Positions 31,933 through 41,185 are shown, counted from the stretch's first letter. The stretch is DNA of 44,787 nucleotides from a bacterium (GCA_905221385.1 CAJNCV010000015.1:1-44787), one strand, 5' to 3'. The notes: generated by a model not told the origin, from the letters alone. Program-made: numbers and translations.

Positions 31933-32556
31933 ATGATAAAAGCAGTTAGAGAATACATATCATTTGCAGGGATTCAGTACCGTAATCCGGATAAAGCAGG
32001 TGATAAGCGAGAAAAAATGCTGGAATTACGGAAAAAAGGTCAAGAGGCTCGGAAGTCTTTTACAGAACTGGCTAAAACTTTTCAAGCTAATCATCCAGAA
32101 TGGAAACTGCAACAGACTAGTCAGTGGATGAACCAAGCGCAACGCTTACGACCACATTTTTGGGCCTATCTACAGAGAGAGGGAAAGGTATCAGAACCTA
32201 TGTTAGCTCTGCGCTTATATGGAGCTCCTTCTGATTTTGGTGTTTCACTAGAAGTTAGTTTCATCGAACGTAAGAAAGACGAACAGACTTTGGACAAGCA
32301 AGCCAAGATTTTAGAGTTTCCAGTGGTAGAAGGAATTTATTATTTAGTCTACTCAAATGGAGAAAGTCATAAGATAGAGGCTACAGAAGAAAATCGTCGT
32401 ACTTTACGAGAGAAAGTGCGAAATCAGGAAGTTCGTAAAGTTTTGGTCAAGTCAGATATTTCCTTCATTGAAAATCAGTCAGTAGAATCGATATTGGAGA
32501 AGCTAGAAGACGCTTATACTCGATTGTTGCCTTATTATGAGATGACGAGAGGATAA
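31933..32556 (+). CDS. conserved hypothetical protein
   Basis: A 207-residue soluble protein I do not recognise. It is rich in Lys, Arg, Glu and Gln, with no signal peptide or membrane segment. The N-terminal 80 residues look helical and basic, with NQAQRLRPHFWAYLQ as its most distinctive stretch. A middle part (EFPVVEGIYYLVYSNGESHK) has beta character, and the C-terminus is helical. The ORF is complete and codon use is like the neighbours, so it is a real gene. AAAGGA lies about 11 bases before the ATG. I recall a gene of similar size at this place in pneumococcus (after jag). No catalytic motif is visible. Confidence 0.75.
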   Translation: MIKAVREYISFAGIQYRNPDKAGDKREKMLELRKKGQEARKSFTELAKTFQANHPEWKLQQTSQWMNQAQRLRPHFWAYLQREGKVSEPMLALRLYGAPSDFGVSLEVSFIERKKDEQTLDKQAKILEFPVVEGIYYLVYSNGESHKIEATEENRRTLREKVRNQEVRKVLVKSDISFIENQSVESILEKLEDAYTRLLPYYEMTRG

Positions 32557-32584
32557 ATATACTAGAGGAGCTTAAATTGTTTTA

Positions 32585-32613
32585 TTGCTATTCTATACAT
32601 TTTTTCATATAAT
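32585..32613 (+). promoter_or_regulatory. tkt promoter
   Basis: -35 TTGCTA (32585-32590), 17-base spacer, -10 TATAAT (32608-32613). Confidence 0.75.
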
Positions 32614-32665
32614 AGTAAGATAGGATGTGTGATTCATTAATCACCTCAAAGAGAAAGGAAATTCT

Positions 32666-34642
32666 ATGTCAAATCTATCTGTTAATGCAATTCGTTTTCT
32701 AGGTATTGACGCCATCAACAAAGCAAACTCAGGTCACCCAGGGGTGGTTATGGGGGCTGCTCCAATGGCCTATAGCCTCTTTACAAAGCAACTTCGTATC
32801 AATCCAGCTCAACCAAACTGGATCAACCGCGATCGCTTTATTCTTTCAGCAGGACACGGCTCTATGCTTCTCTATGCCCTTCTTCACCTTTCTGGTTTTG
32901 AAGATGTTAGCATGGATGAAGTCAAGAACTTCCGCCAATGGGGTTCCAAAACGCCAGGTCACCCAGAATTTGGCCATACAGCAGGGGTTGACGCTACAAC
33001 TGGTCCTCTAGGACAAGGGATTTCTACTGCTACTGGTTTTGCCCAAGCAGAACGTTTCTTAGCAGCCAAATATAACCGCGAAGGTTTTAATATCTTTGAC
33101 CACTATACTTATGTGATCTGTGGAGATGGAGATTTGATGGAAGGTGTCTCAAGTGAGGCGGCTTCATACGCAGGTTTGCAAAAACTCGACAAGTTGGTGG
33201 TTCTTTATGATTCAAATGATATCAACTTGGATGGTGAGACAAAGGATTCTTTCACTGAAAGTGTTCGTGATCGCTACAATGCTTACGGCTGGCATACAGC
33301 CTTGGTTGAAGATGGAACAGACTTGGAAGCAATCCATGCGTCTATCGAAGCTGCTAAAGCTTCAGGCAAACCATCTTTGATTGAAGTGAAGACTGTGATT
33401 GGATATGGTTCTCCAAACAAACAAGGAACTAATGCCGTACACGGTGCTCCTCTTGGAGCAGATGAAACTGCAGCAACTCGCCAAGCGCTCGGTTGGGACT
33501 ATGAACCATTTGAAATCCCAGCTGAAGTATATGCTGATTTCAAGAAAAATGTTGCAGACCGTGGTGCATCAGCTTATCAAGCTTGGACTAAATTAGTTGC
33601 TGACTATAAAGAGGCTCATCCAGAACTGGCTGCAGAAGTAGAGGCTATCATCGACGGACGTGATCCAGTTGAAGTGACCCCAGCAGACTTCCCAGCTATA
33701 GAAAACGGCTTTTCTCAAGCCACTCGTAACTCAAGCCAAGATGCCTTGAACGTTGTAGCTGCTAAGTTGCCAACCTTCCTAGGTGGATCAGCTGACCTAG
33801 CCCACTCAAACATGACTTATATCAAAACGGACGGACTTCAAGATGATGCCAATCGTTTGAACCGTAATATTCAGTTTGGTGTTCGTGAATTTGCAATGGG
33901 AACTATCTTGAATGGGATGGCTCTTCATGGTGGACTTCGTGTGTATGGTGGAACCTTCTTCGTCTTCTCTGACTATGTGAAGGCAGCTGTCCGTTTGTCA
34001 GCCTTGCAAGGACTTCCTGTGACTTATGTCTTTACCCACGATTCGATCGCAGTTGGGGAAGATGGTCCAACTCACGAACCCGTTGAGCATTTAGCTGGTC
34101 TTCGTGCCATGCCAAATCTAAATGTTTTCCGCCCAGCAGATGCGCGTGAAACTCAAGCAGCTTGGTACCTTGCCGTGACAAGCGAAAAAACACCAACTGC
34201 CCTTGTCTTGACGCGTCAAAACTTGACTGTCGAAGAGGGAACAGACTTTGACAAAGTTGCGAAAGGTGCCTATGTTGTCTATGAAAATGCAGCAGACTTT
34301 GACACTATCTTGATTGCGACAGGTTCAGAGGTCAATCTAGCTGTCGCAGCTGCCAAAGAATTGGCTAGTCAAGGCGCAAAAGTCCGTGTAGTCAGCATGC
34401 CATCTACAGATGTCTTTGACGCACAAGACGCAGCTTACAAGGAAGAAATCCTTCCAAATGCAGTCCGCCATCGTGTTGCAGTTGAAATGGGTGCAACTCA
34501 AAACTGGTACAAATATGTCGGTCTAGATGGTGCAGTTCTCGGTATTGATACCTTCGGAGCATCTGCCCCAGCATCAAAAGTATTGGCAGAGTACGGATTT
34601 ACGGTAGAAAATCTAGTCAAAGTCGTCCAAAACTTGAAATAA
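32666..34642 (+). CDS. tkt: transketolase
   Basis: A 658-residue thiamine-diphosphate enzyme of the pentose phosphate pathway that moves two-carbon units between sugar phosphates. Visible features are the N-terminal [37 protein letters not shown], the ThDP-Mg site [20 protein letters not shown] ending in [21 protein letters not shown], and the pyrimidine-domain [16 protein letters not shown]. It stands as a single gene with its own promoter and terminator. In pneumococcal genomes I remember, the ascorbate (ula) operon precedes it; here it follows the hypothetical gene directly. Confidence 0.96.
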   Translation: MSNLSVNAIRFLGIDAINKANSGHPGVVMGAAPMAYSLFTKQLRINPAQPNWINRDRFILSAGHGSMLLYALLHLSGFEDVSMDEVKNFRQWGSKTPGHPEFGHTAGVDATTGPLGQGISTATGFAQAERFLAAKYNREGFNIFDHYTYVICGDGDLMEGVSSEAASYAGLQKLDKLVVLYDSNDINLDGETKDSFTESVRDRYNAYGWHTALVEDGTDLEAIHASIEAAKASGKPSLIEVKTVIGYGSPNKQGTNAVHGAPLGADETAATRQALGWDYEPFEIPAEVYADFKKNVADRGASAYQAWTKLVADYKEAHPELAAEVEAIIDGRDPVEVTPADFPAIENGFSQATRNSSQDALNVVAAKLPTFLGGSADLAHSNMTYIKTDGLQDDANRLNRNIQFGVREFAMGTILNGMALHGGLRVYGGTFFVFSDYVKAAVRLSALQGLPVTYVFTHDSIAVGEDGPTHEPVEHLAGLRAMPNLNVFRPADARETQAAWYLAVTSEKTPTALVLTRQNLTVEEGTDFDKVAKGAYVVYENAADFDTILIATGSEVNLAVAAAKELASQGAKVRVVSMPSTDVFDAQDAAYKEEILPNAVRHRVAVEMGATQNWYKYVGLDGAVLGIDTFGASAPASKVLAEYGFTVENLVKVVQNLK

Positions 34643-34648
34643 TTGCAG

Positions 34649-34677
34649 AAATCAGAGTGAAAACTCTGATTTTTTTA
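34649..34677 (+). terminator. tkt terminator
   Basis: A 10-bp stem AAATCAGAGT / ACTCTGATTT, loop GAAA, then T. Confidence 0.88.
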
Positions 34678-34701
34678 TCAGCATAAAAGCAAGGTGCAAT
34701 C

Positions 34702-34730
34702 TTGTAAAAGTAGATGAAATTTGATATAGT
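34702..34730 (+). promoter_or_regulatory. yajC promoter
   Basis: -35 TTGTAA (34702-34707), 17-base spacer, extended -10 TTTGATATAGT (hexamer 34725-34730). Confidence 0.75.
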
Positions 34731-34760
34731 AGTCCTATGTAAAATATAAAGGAGAAAACA

Positions 34761-35081
34761 ATGAATCCAAATATTACTTTTTTAATCATGTTAGTAGCAA
34801 TGATGGGCTTGATGTTCTTTATGCAACGCTCTCAAAAGAAACAGGCTCAAAAGCGTATGGAAAGCTTGAACAAGCTTCAAAAAGGCTATGAAGTAATCAC
34901 AATCGGCGGACTTTATGGAACAGTGGATGAAGTAGATACTGAAAAGCAAACAATTGTTCTTGATGTAGACGGGGTCTATTTGACCTTTGAATTGGCTGCT
35001 ATCAAAACAGTTTTGCCGCTTAAAGAAGCTGTGACACCAGAAGGGTCAGTTGTCAATGAAAGCGGAGTAATCGAAGAATAA
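34761..35081 (+). CDS. yajC: preprotein translocase accessory subunit YajC
   Basis: A 106-residue protein with a single N-terminal membrane helix (about 4-20, ITFLIMLVAMMGLMFFM) followed by RSQKKQAQKRMESLNKLQKG and the conserved GYEVITIGGLYGTVDEV. YajC associates with SecDF-YidC at the Sec translocon. GGAGA precedes the ATG. Its stop codon lies at the foot of the terminator stem. Confidence 0.94.
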   Translation: MNPNITFLIMLVAMMGLMFFMQRSQKKQAQKRMESLNKLQKGYEVITIGGLYGTVDEVDTEKQTIVLDVDGVYLTFELAAIKTVLPLKEAVTPEGSVVNESGVIEE

Positions 35082-35106
35082 AACGGGATCTGTCACTCCC
35101 GTTTTT
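35080..35106 (+). terminator. yajC terminator
   Basis: A 9-bp stem AAAACGGGA / TCCCGTTTT, loop TCTGTCAC. The left arm begins in the yajC stop codon. It probably attenuates rather than blocks the phosphatase gene that starts 23 bases later. Confidence 0.8.
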
Positions 35107-35128
35107 CTATGAGATGAGAGGAAAAGGG

Positions 35129-35572
35129 ATGAAAAAAATAGTATTTGTATGCCTAGGAAATATCTGCCGTAGCCCCATGGCGGAGTTTGTGATGAAATCC
35201 ATGACGAGCGATTACCAAGTTGAGAGTCGGGCAACATCATCATGGGAACATGGTAATCCGATTCATAAGGGAACGCAAGGGATTTTCCAGCAGTATCAGA
35301 TTCCTTATGACAAAGACAAAACATCGCTTCAGATTCGCAGAGAAGACTTTGAGTCATTTGATTACATTATCGGTATGGATGCTTCAAACGTTTCAGATTT
35401 GCGTCAAATGTGCCCTCAGGAACTACAGCACAAAATCTACTCTTTTGCGTCCGAAAGTGTTCCAGATCCATGGTACACAGGAGATTTTGAGGAAACTTAT
35501 GCGCGCATCACAAGTGGATGTCAAAGCTGGCTAGATCGTTTAGAAAATGAGAGTGACAATGGAAAAGCTTAA
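35129..35572 (+). CDS. low-molecular-weight protein tyrosine phosphatase
   Basis: A 147-residue enzyme with the P-loop VCLGNICRSP at residues 6-15 (C-x5-R-S) and the general-acid Asp in VPDPWYTGDF near the C-terminus. Both catalytic elements are intact. It removes phosphate from tyrosine; in streptococci a target in capsule or stress control is possible but not shown by the sequence. The start at 35129 fits the family N-terminus MKKIVFVCLG with AGGAAAAGGG just upstream; an in-frame ATG at 35114 lacks a ribosome site. It overlaps the MORN protein gene by 14 bases. Confidence 0.93.
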   Translation: MKKIVFVCLGNICRSPMAEFVMKSMTSDYQVESRATSSWEHGNPIHKGTQGIFQQYQIPYDKDKTSLQIRREDFESFDYIIGMDASNVSDLRQMCPQELQHKIYSFASESVPDPWYTGDFEETYARITSGCQSWLDRLENESDNGKA

Positions 35573-35972
35573 AGAAATCTTCGAAAAATATCGAGTTTAT
35601 CTAACTCGTCCACGTATAGAGATTGCAACTGTCCTTCTAATCGTTATCTGTGCGGTCTCAGTTTTTCTACTAAATACACCTAAAAAGGGCGTCCTGACAC
35701 TTGATGGTGGTGCCCTTGTTTATGATGGAACCTTGGTAAGAGGAAAGATGAATGGTCAGGGCACCATGACCTTTGAAAATGGAGACCAATATACAGGTGA
35801 TTTCAATAATGGAGCTTTCAATGGGAAGGGAACTTTCCAGTCAAAATCTGGTTGGAAATACGAAGGTGATTTTGTAAATGGTCAGGCTGAAGGCCAAGGG
35901 AAATTGACAACAGAGCAAGAAGTTATCTATGAAGGAACTTTTAAACAAGGTGTTTTTCAACAGAAACAATAG
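35559..35972 (+). CDS. membrane-anchored MORN-repeat protein
   Basis: A 137-residue protein with one N-terminal membrane helix (about 21-38) after a short basic cytoplasmic tail. The rest lies outside and contains MORN-type repeats: YDGTLVRGKMNGQGTMTF, YTGDFNNGAFNGKGTFQS, YEGDFVNGQAEGQGKLTT, and a partial YEGTFKQGVF. MORN repeats form extended beta hairpins and often bind lipids or proteins; the function here is unknown. ATG 35559 is preferred to ATG 35547, as GAGAG precedes it. The overlap with the phosphatase gene suggests that the two act together. Confidence 0.85.
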   Translation: MEKLKEIFEKYRVYLTRPRIEIATVLLIVICAVSVFLLNTPKKGVLTLDGGALVYDGTLVRGKMNGQGTMTFENGDQYTGDFNNGAFNGKGTFQSKSGWKYEGDFVNGQAEGQGKLTTEQEVIYEGTFKQGVFQQKQ

Positions 35973-36265
35973 TCTCCAGATTAGGGGGCTATTCTCAAAA
36001 ACAAAAAAGAAAGCGCTTGCTTGGAAAAGCGTTTATTTCCAAGACCTTCTTACAAGGAGTTTGTGAAATAAAAAATATTTGATAAAAAATCACAATCTTT
36101 AGGGAGAAATACCTAATAACAGAGCTAATGAGAATTATTTCACAAATTATAAAAAAACTTTGTGAAATATTTATGAAACTGTTTACAAAGTTTAAATAAT
36201 GCGTTATAATAAACTTGTGAAAAAATTAACAAAGGATTAAATCCTTGAAAGCTATGGAGGAAAAT
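35973..36265 (+). promoter_or_regulatory. adhE upstream control region
   Basis: A 293-bp gap with regulatory features only. Promoter: -35 TTTACA (36182-36187), 17-base spacer, -10 TATAAT (36205-36210). TTGTGA half-sites occur at 36061, 36160 and 36215, and their reverse TCACAA at 36090 and 36140; the one at 36215 covers the transcription start. Half-sites of this form are recognised by Rex, the NADH sensor of fermentation genes. Two cre-like stretches are at 36010-36022 (AAAGCGCTTGCTT) and 36023-36038 (GGAAAAGCGTTTATTT). No ORF or RNA gene is seen here. Both assignments are by motif only. Confidence 0.6.
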
Positions 36266-38917
36266 ATGGCTGATAAAAAAACTGTAACACCTGAGGAAAA
36301 GAAACTCGCAGCTGAAAAGCATGTTGATGATTTGGTACAAAAAGGCTTAGTTGCGCTCGAAGAAATGCGCAAGTTAGACCAAGAACAAGTAGACTACATC
36401 GTAGCCAAAGCATCAGTAGCAGCTTTGGATGCCCACGGAGAATTGGCTTTACATGCCTTTGAAGAAACAGGACGTGGTGTATTTGAAGATAAAGCAACTA
36501 AGAACTTGTTTGCTTGTGAACACGTGGTAAACAACATGCGTCATACGAAAACTGTTGGTGTTATCGAAGAAGACGATGTAACAGGCTTGACCCTTATCGC
36601 TGAACCAGTTGGTGTTGTTTGTGGTATTACTCCTACAACAAACCCAACATCAACAGCAATCTTCAAATCATTGATTTCATTGAAGACACGTAACCCAATC
36701 GTCTTTGCATTTCACCCATCAGCTCAAGAATCATCTGCTCATGCAGCACGTATTGTCCGCGATGCAGCTATCGCAGCTGGTGCGCCTGAAAACTGTGTGC
36801 AATGGATTACGCAACCTTCTATGGAAGCAACAAGTGCCCTTATGAATCACGAAGGTATTGCGACTATCCTTGCGACTGGTGGTAATGCTATGGTTAAGGC
36901 GGCTTACTCATGTGGGAAGCCAGCACTTGGGGTAGGTGCCGGAAATGTACCAGCTTATGTTGAAAAATCAGCAAATATCCGCCAGGCTGCTCACGATATC
37001 GTGATGTCTAAATCATTTGATAATGGTATGGTCTGCGCATCTGAACAAGCTGTAATTATTGATAAAGAAATTTACGATGAATTTGTAGAAGAATTCAAGT
37101 CTTACCACACTTACTTTGTAAACAAAAAAGAAAAAGCCCTTCTTGAAGAATTCTGCTTCGGAGTAAAAGCCAATAGCAAAAACTGTGCTGGTGCTAAACT
37201 TAATGCAGACATCGTTGGTAAACCAGCAACTTGGATTGCAGAGCAAGCAGGATTTACAGTTCCAGAAGGGACAAACATTCTTGCTGCAGAATGTAAAGAA
37301 GTTGGTGAAAAAGAACCATTGACTCGTGAGAAATTGTCACCAGTTATTGCAGTTTTGAAATCTGAAAGCCGTGAAGACGGAATTAACAAAGCACGCCAAA
37401 TGGTTGAATTCAACGGTCTTGGACACTCAGCAGCAATCCATACAGCTGACGAAGAATTGACTAAAGAATTTGGTAAAGCCGTTAAAGCTATTCGTGTTAT
37501 TTGTAACTCACCTTCTACTTTTGGAGGTATCGGGGACGTTTATAACGCCTTCTTACCATCATTGACACTTGGATGTGGTTCTTACGGACGCAACTCAGTT
37601 GGGGATAACGTCAGCGCCATCAACCTCTTAAACATCAAAAAAGTCGGAAGACGGAGAAATAACATGCAATGGATGAAACTTCCTTCAAAAACATACTTTG
37701 AACGTGATTCAATTCAATACCTTCAAAAATGTCGTGACGTTGAACGTGTCATGATCGTTACAGACCACGCTATGGTGGAACTTGGTTTTCTAGATCGTAT
37801 CATCGAGCAACTCGATCTTCGTCGTAATAAGGTTGTTTACCAAATCTTTGCAGATGTAGAACCAGATCCAGATATCACAACAGTTGAACGTGGTACAGAG
37901 ATTATGCGTTCCTTCAAACCTGATACAGTCATCGCTCTTGGTGGTGGCTCACCAATGGATGCTGCGAAAGTAATGTGGCTCTTCTATGAGCAACCAGAAG
38001 TGGACTTCCGTGATCTTGTTCAAAAATTCATGGATATCCGTAAACGTGCCTTCAAGTTCCCATTGCTTGGTAAAAAGACTAAGTTTATCGCAATCCCTAC
38101 AACCTCTGGTACAGGTTCAGAAGTGACACCGTTTGCCGTTATCTCTGATAAAGCAAATAACCGTAAATACCCAATCGCTGACTACTCATTGACACCTACT
38201 GTGGCAATCGTAGACCCTGCTTTAGTATTGACTGTCCCAGGATTTGTTGCTGCTGATACTGGTATGGACGTATTGACTCATGCAACAGAAGCATACGTAT
38301 CTCAAATGGCTAGCGACTACACTGATGGTCTTGCCCTTCAAGCAATCAAACTTGTTTTTGAAAATCTTGAAAGCTCTGTGAAGAATGCAGATTTCCATTC
38401 ACGTGAAAAGATGCATAATGCTTCAACTATTGCAGGTATGGCCTTCGCCAATGCATTCTTGGGTATTTCTCACTCAATGGCTCATAAGATTGGTGCGCAA
38501 TTTCACACTATCCACGGTCGTACCAATGCTATCTTGCTTCCATACGTTATCCGCTACAACGGTACACGTCCGGCTAAGACAGCAACATGGCCTAAGTACA
38601 ACTACTACCGTGCTGATGAAAAATACCAAGATATTGCTCGTATGCTTGGCTTGCCAGCTTCTACTCCAGAAGAAGGTGTAGAATCTTATGCAAAAGCTGT
38701 TTACGAACTTGGTGAGCGTGTCGGTATCCAAATGAACTTCAAGGCTCAAGGAATCGACGAAAAAGAATGGAAGAAACATTCACGTGAATTAGCCTTCCTT
38801 GCCTATGAAGACCAATGTTCACCAGCTAACCCACGTCTTCCAATGGTTGACCATATGCAAGAGATCATTGAAGATTCTTACTATGGTTACAAAGAACGTC
38901 CAGGACGTCGTAAATAA
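36266..38917 (+). CDS. adhE: bifunctional acetaldehyde-CoA/alcohol dehydrogenase AdhE
   Basis: An 883-residue fusion enzyme that reduces acetyl-CoA to acetaldehyde and then ethanol with two NADH. The N-terminal aldehyde dehydrogenase part (about 1-440) has GVVCGITPTTNPTSTAIFK, GVGAGNVPAYVE and the catalytic Cys in DNGMVCASEQ. The C-terminal iron-dependent alcohol dehydrogenase (about 455-883) has ALGGGSPMDAAKVMW, IPTTSGTGSEVTPFAV, and FANAFLGISHSMAHKIGAQF with iron-binding His residues. ATG 36266 follows GGAGG by five bases; a TTG at 36245 is not needed. The protein forms spirosome filaments in other bacteria. Confidence 0.97.
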   Translation: MADKKTVTPEEKKLAAEKHVDDLVQKGLVALEEMRKLDQEQVDYIVAKASVAALDAHGELALHAFEETGRGVFEDKATKNLFACEHVVNNMRHTKTVGVIEEDDVTGLTLIAEPVGVVCGITPTTNPTSTAIFKSLISLKTRNPIVFAFHPSAQESSAHAARIVRDAAIAAGAPENCVQWITQPSMEATSALMNHEGIATILATGGNAMVKAAYSCGKPALGVGAGNVPAYVEKSANIRQAAHDIVMSKSFDNGMVCASEQAVIIDKEIYDEFVEEFKSYHTYFVNKKEKALLEEFCFGVKANSKNCAGAKLNADIVGKPATWIAEQAGFTVPEGTNILAAECKEVGEKEPLTREKLSPVIAVLKSESREDGINKARQMVEFNGLGHSAAIHTADEELTKEFGKAVKAIRVICNSPSTFGGIGDVYNAFLPSLTLGCGSYGRNSVGDNVSAINLLNIKKVGRRRNNMQWMKLPSKTYFERDSIQYLQKCRDVERVMIVTDHAMVELGFLDRIIEQLDLRRNKVVYQIFADVEPDPDITTVERGTEIMRSFKPDTVIALGGGSPMDAAKVMWLFYEQPEVDFRDLVQKFMDIRKRAFKFPLLGKKTKFIAIPTTSGTGSEVTPFAVISDKANNRKYPIADYSLTPTVAIVDPALVLTVPGFVAADTGMDVLTHATEAYVSQMASDYTDGLALQAIKLVFENLESSVKNADFHSREKMHNASTIAGMAFANAFLGISHSMAHKIGAQFHTIHGRTNAILLPYVIRYNGTRPAKTATWPKYNYYRADEKYQDIARMLGLPASTPEEGVESYAKAVYELGERVGIQMNFKAQGIDEKEWKKHSRELAFLAYEDQCSPANPRLPMVDHMQEIIEDSYYGYKERPGRRK

Positions 38918-38931
38918 CCGTTTATCAGCCT

Positions 38932-38959
38932 AGAGGCAGGAAATATCCTGTCTCTTTTT
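38932..38959 (+). terminator. adhE terminator
   Basis: A 10-bp stem AGAGGCAGGA / TCCTGTCTCT with AATA loop, then T. Confidence 0.85.
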
Positions 38960-39100
38960 ATAGTCCTATTTCTGAAGTTAGGGTTGAACTATGAGAAGAG
39001 AAGGTTATGCGGATAGGATAGAAGAACCTAGAAATAAAAGTCTAGGTGAATGAAGGGGATTGAAAAGTAGAAAAGCAAGAGAGAAAATCAACGCCCATAC

Positions 39101-39129
39101 TTGCAATTCTACTTAAATAGTTATATAAT
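39101..39129 (+). promoter_or_regulatory. gap promoter
   Basis: -35 TTGCAA (39101-39106), 17-base spacer, -10 TATAAT (39124-39129). It leaves a long leader of about 80 bases. Confidence 0.75.
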
Positions 39130-39215
39130 AATAATGTTGAAAGGTGATTTGCAGTGATTCAAGTTACTCTTTTCACAATAAAATTTTCATGATTTTCATA
39201 AGGAGGAAATCACTA

Positions 39216-40226
39216 ATGGTAGTTAAAGTTGGTATTAACGGTTTCGGACGTATCGGTCGTCTTGCTTTCCGCCGTATCCAAAATGTAGAAGGTGTTGAAG
39301 TTACTCGCATCAACGACCTTACAGATCCAGTGATGCTTGCACACTTGTTGAAATACGATACAACTCAAGGTCGTTTCGACGGTACTGTAGAAGTTAAAGA
39401 AGGCGGATTTGAAGTTAACGGTAAATTCGTTAAAGTTTCTGCTGAACGTGATCCAGAACAAATCGACTGGGCTAACGACGGTGTAGAAATCGTTCTTGAA
39501 GCAACTGGTTTCTTTGCTACTAAAGCAGCTGCTGAAAAACACTTGCACGCTGGTGGTGCTAAGAAAGTTGTTATCACTGCTCCTGGTGGATCAGATGTTA
39601 AAACAGTTGTATTTAACACTAACCATGATATTCTTGATGGTACTGAAACAGTTATCTCAGGTGCTTCATGTACTACAAACTGTTTGGCTCCAATGGCTAA
39701 AGCTCTTCATGACAACTTCGGTATCGTTGAAGGTTTGATGACTACTATCCACGGTTACACTGGTGACCAAATGGTTCTTGATGGACCACACCGTAAAGGT
39801 GACCTTCGCCGTGCTCGTGCTGCTGCAGCTAACATCGTTCCTAACTCAACTGGTGCTGCTAAAGCAATCGGTTTGGTTATCCCTGAATTGAACGGTAAAT
39901 TGGACGGAGCTGCTCAACGTGTTCCTGTTCCAACAGGTTCTGTAACTGAATTGGTAGCAGTTCTTGAAAAGAACGTTACTGTTGATGAAGTAAACGCAGC
40001 TATGAAAGCAGCTTCTAACGAATCATACGGTTACACTGAAGATCCAATCGTATCTTCTGATATCGTAGGTATGTCATTTGGTTCATTGTTTGACGCAACT
40101 CAAACTAAAGTTCTTGACGTTGACGGTAAACAATTGGTTAAAGTTGTATCATGGTACGACAACGAAATGTCTTACACTTCACAACTTGTTCGTACTCTTG
40201 AATACTTTGCAAAAATCGCTAAATAA
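39216..40226 (+). CDS. gap: glyceraldehyde-3-phosphate dehydrogenase
   Basis: A 336-residue glycolytic GAPDH that oxidises glyceraldehyde 3-phosphate to 1,3-bisphosphoglycerate with NAD. The N-terminal NAD-binding [16 protein letters not shown] and the active site [12 protein letters not shown] with its catalytic Cys are intact, as is [13 protein letters not shown] at the end. AAGGAGGAAA precedes the ATG at 39216. Codon use is strongly biased to a few codons (GGT, GTT, GCT, AAC), as expected of one of the most highly expressed genes in the window. In streptococci the protein is also found on the cell surface as Plr/SDH. Confidence 0.97.
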   Translation: MVVKVGINGFGRIGRLAFRRIQNVEGVEVTRINDLTDPVMLAHLLKYDTTQGRFDGTVEVKEGGFEVNGKFVKVSAERDPEQIDWANDGVEIVLEATGFFATKAAAEKHLHAGGAKKVVITAPGGSDVKTVVFNTNHDILDGTETVISGASCTTNCLAPMAKALHDNFGIVEGLMTTIHGYTGDQMVLDGPHRKGDLRRARAAAANIVPNSTGAAKAIGLVIPELNGKLDGAAQRVPVPTGSVTELVAVLEKNVTVDEVNAAMKAASNESYGYTEDPIVSSDIVGMSFGSLFDATQTKVLDVDGKQLVKVVSWYDNEMSYTSQLVRTLEYFAKIAK

Positions 40227-40239
40227 TTCTTGAGTCGAT

Positions 40240-40267
40240 AAAAGCAAGGCCACCTGGTCTTGCTTTT
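40240..40267 (+). terminator. gap terminator
   Basis: Stem AAAGCAAGGCC / GGTCTTGCTTT (one G-T pair) with a small loop, then T. Confidence 0.85.
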
Positions 40268-40276
40268 TTATATAGA

Positions 40277-40303
40277 AAAATGGATGATGGTGTCATCCAT
40301 TTT
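40277..40303. terminator. hairpin at the 3' end of the RluA-family gene
   Basis: A perfect 11-bp stem AAAATGGATGA / TCATCCATTTT with loop TGGTG between convergent genes. The minus-strand stop codon (40293-40295) lies in the stem, so the last codons of the gene double as terminator. The same hairpin is kept next to the decayed copy at 15242. Confidence 0.7.
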
Positions 40304-41168
40304 GTTTTAATTCTTTTTCGAAAGTATCCGAGAGAGTAGTAAAAGTCAATTTTTCTAAAGTGAGTGGATGGGTAAAGGATAGTCGAAAGGCGTGAAGCAT
40401 TAGTCGATTTGTTTTTGAGTTAGTGTTATAGAGAGGATCGCCCAGGATAGGATGCTTATGATGGGAAAGGTGAACACGAATCTGATGCGTTCGACCGGTC
40501 TTTAGTTTGCAACGAACAAGAGTTATTTTGTTTGGAAATTGCTTTAATCGACTGATATGCGTTTCAGCCTGTTGCCCGTTTTTGACGTCCACCACTCGTT
40601 TTCTGCGATCGTGTCGATCACGACCAATTTTATCTCGAAAGACAAGTTCTTTACTCTCTACTCGTCCCTCTACGAGTGCCCAGTACTCACGAGCGATTTC
40701 CTTTTTCTCCAACAAACGATTGAGAATGGGTAGGATAAAAGGATTTTTGGCGAAAAGTACTAAACCGCTTGTTTCCATATCCAGGCGATGAATGACATAA
40801 CAAGTTTGCCCGACGTATGCGCTGACATGGTTGAGAAGGGCGATTTCATCAGGTTGATTTCCGTGAGTTTTCATTCCTTCTGGCTTGTTGACGATAATGA
40901 GATGTTGGTCTTGATAAACCTCTTGAACGAGGTCTGGATTGCCCCAAAGGATTTCTTTTGGGGGATAATCTTCCTCGTCAAAAGTCAACTGGCAAACATC
41001 CCCTGGTTTGACCATCTCGTTCCAGTGAACTTCTTCGTGATTAATTAAGATATTCTTCTTTATTCTCAAAAAATGACGGATTTTTCTAGGGATGAGGAGT
41101 TGTTCCTCTAGAAATTGTTTGACCGTCATTTGAGGCAAGGATGATGGTAATGTAAATGTGAATTGCAT
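40293..41168 (-). CDS. RluA-family 23S rRNA/tRNA pseudouridine synthase
   Basis: A 291-residue enzyme with a short S4-like N-terminal part (about 14-60, VKQFLEEQLLIPRKIRHFLR) and the RluA catalytic domain. The catalytic motif is VIHRLDMETSGLVLFAKN (HRLD with the nucleophile Asp), and GRTHQIRVHLSHHKHPILGD is the other conserved block. It turns uridine to pseudouridine in RNA; the target (23S rRNA as RluD, or tRNA) cannot be read from sequence. It is convergent with gap and divergent from pbp2A. No ribosome site is present; the -10 ends six bases before the ATG, so a leaderless message is predicted. Confidence 0.9.
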   Translation of the reverse strand: MQFTFTLPSSLPQMTVKQFLEEQLLIPRKIRHFLRIKKNILINHEEVHWNEMVKPGDVCQLTFDEEDYPPKEILWGNPDLVQEVYQDQHLIIVNKPEGMKTHGNQPDEIALLNHVSAYVGQTCYVIHRLDMETSGLVLFAKNPFILPILNRLLEKKEIAREYWALVEGRVESKELVFRDKIGRDRHDRRKRVVDVKNGQQAETHISRLKQFPNKITLVRCKLKTGRTHQIRVHLSHHKHPILGDPLYNTNSKTNRLMLHAFRLSFTHPLTLEKLTFTTLSDTFEKELKQNG

Positions 41169-41174
41169 ACAGAT

Positions 41175-41185
41175 ATTGTAACAAA
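41175..41185 (-). promoter_or_regulatory. extended -10 of the RluA-family gene, leaderless
   Basis: On the minus strand TTTGTTACAAT fits TNTGNTANAAT; ATCTGT separates it from the ATG at 41168. Confidence 0.7.

Larger units (their letters stand above)
38918..39215. other. 298-bp gap between adhE and gap
   Basis: It holds the adhE terminator (38932-38959), about 140 bases of purine-rich sequence in which I see nothing, the gap promoter (39101-39129) and a leader of about 80 bases before gap. Confidence 0.6.

Noticed and set aside
36061..36095. Single Rex palindrome TTGTGA...TCACAA before adhE
   Set aside because: The half-sites are 23 bases apart, too far for one Rex dimer site; kept only as part of the half-site cluster.
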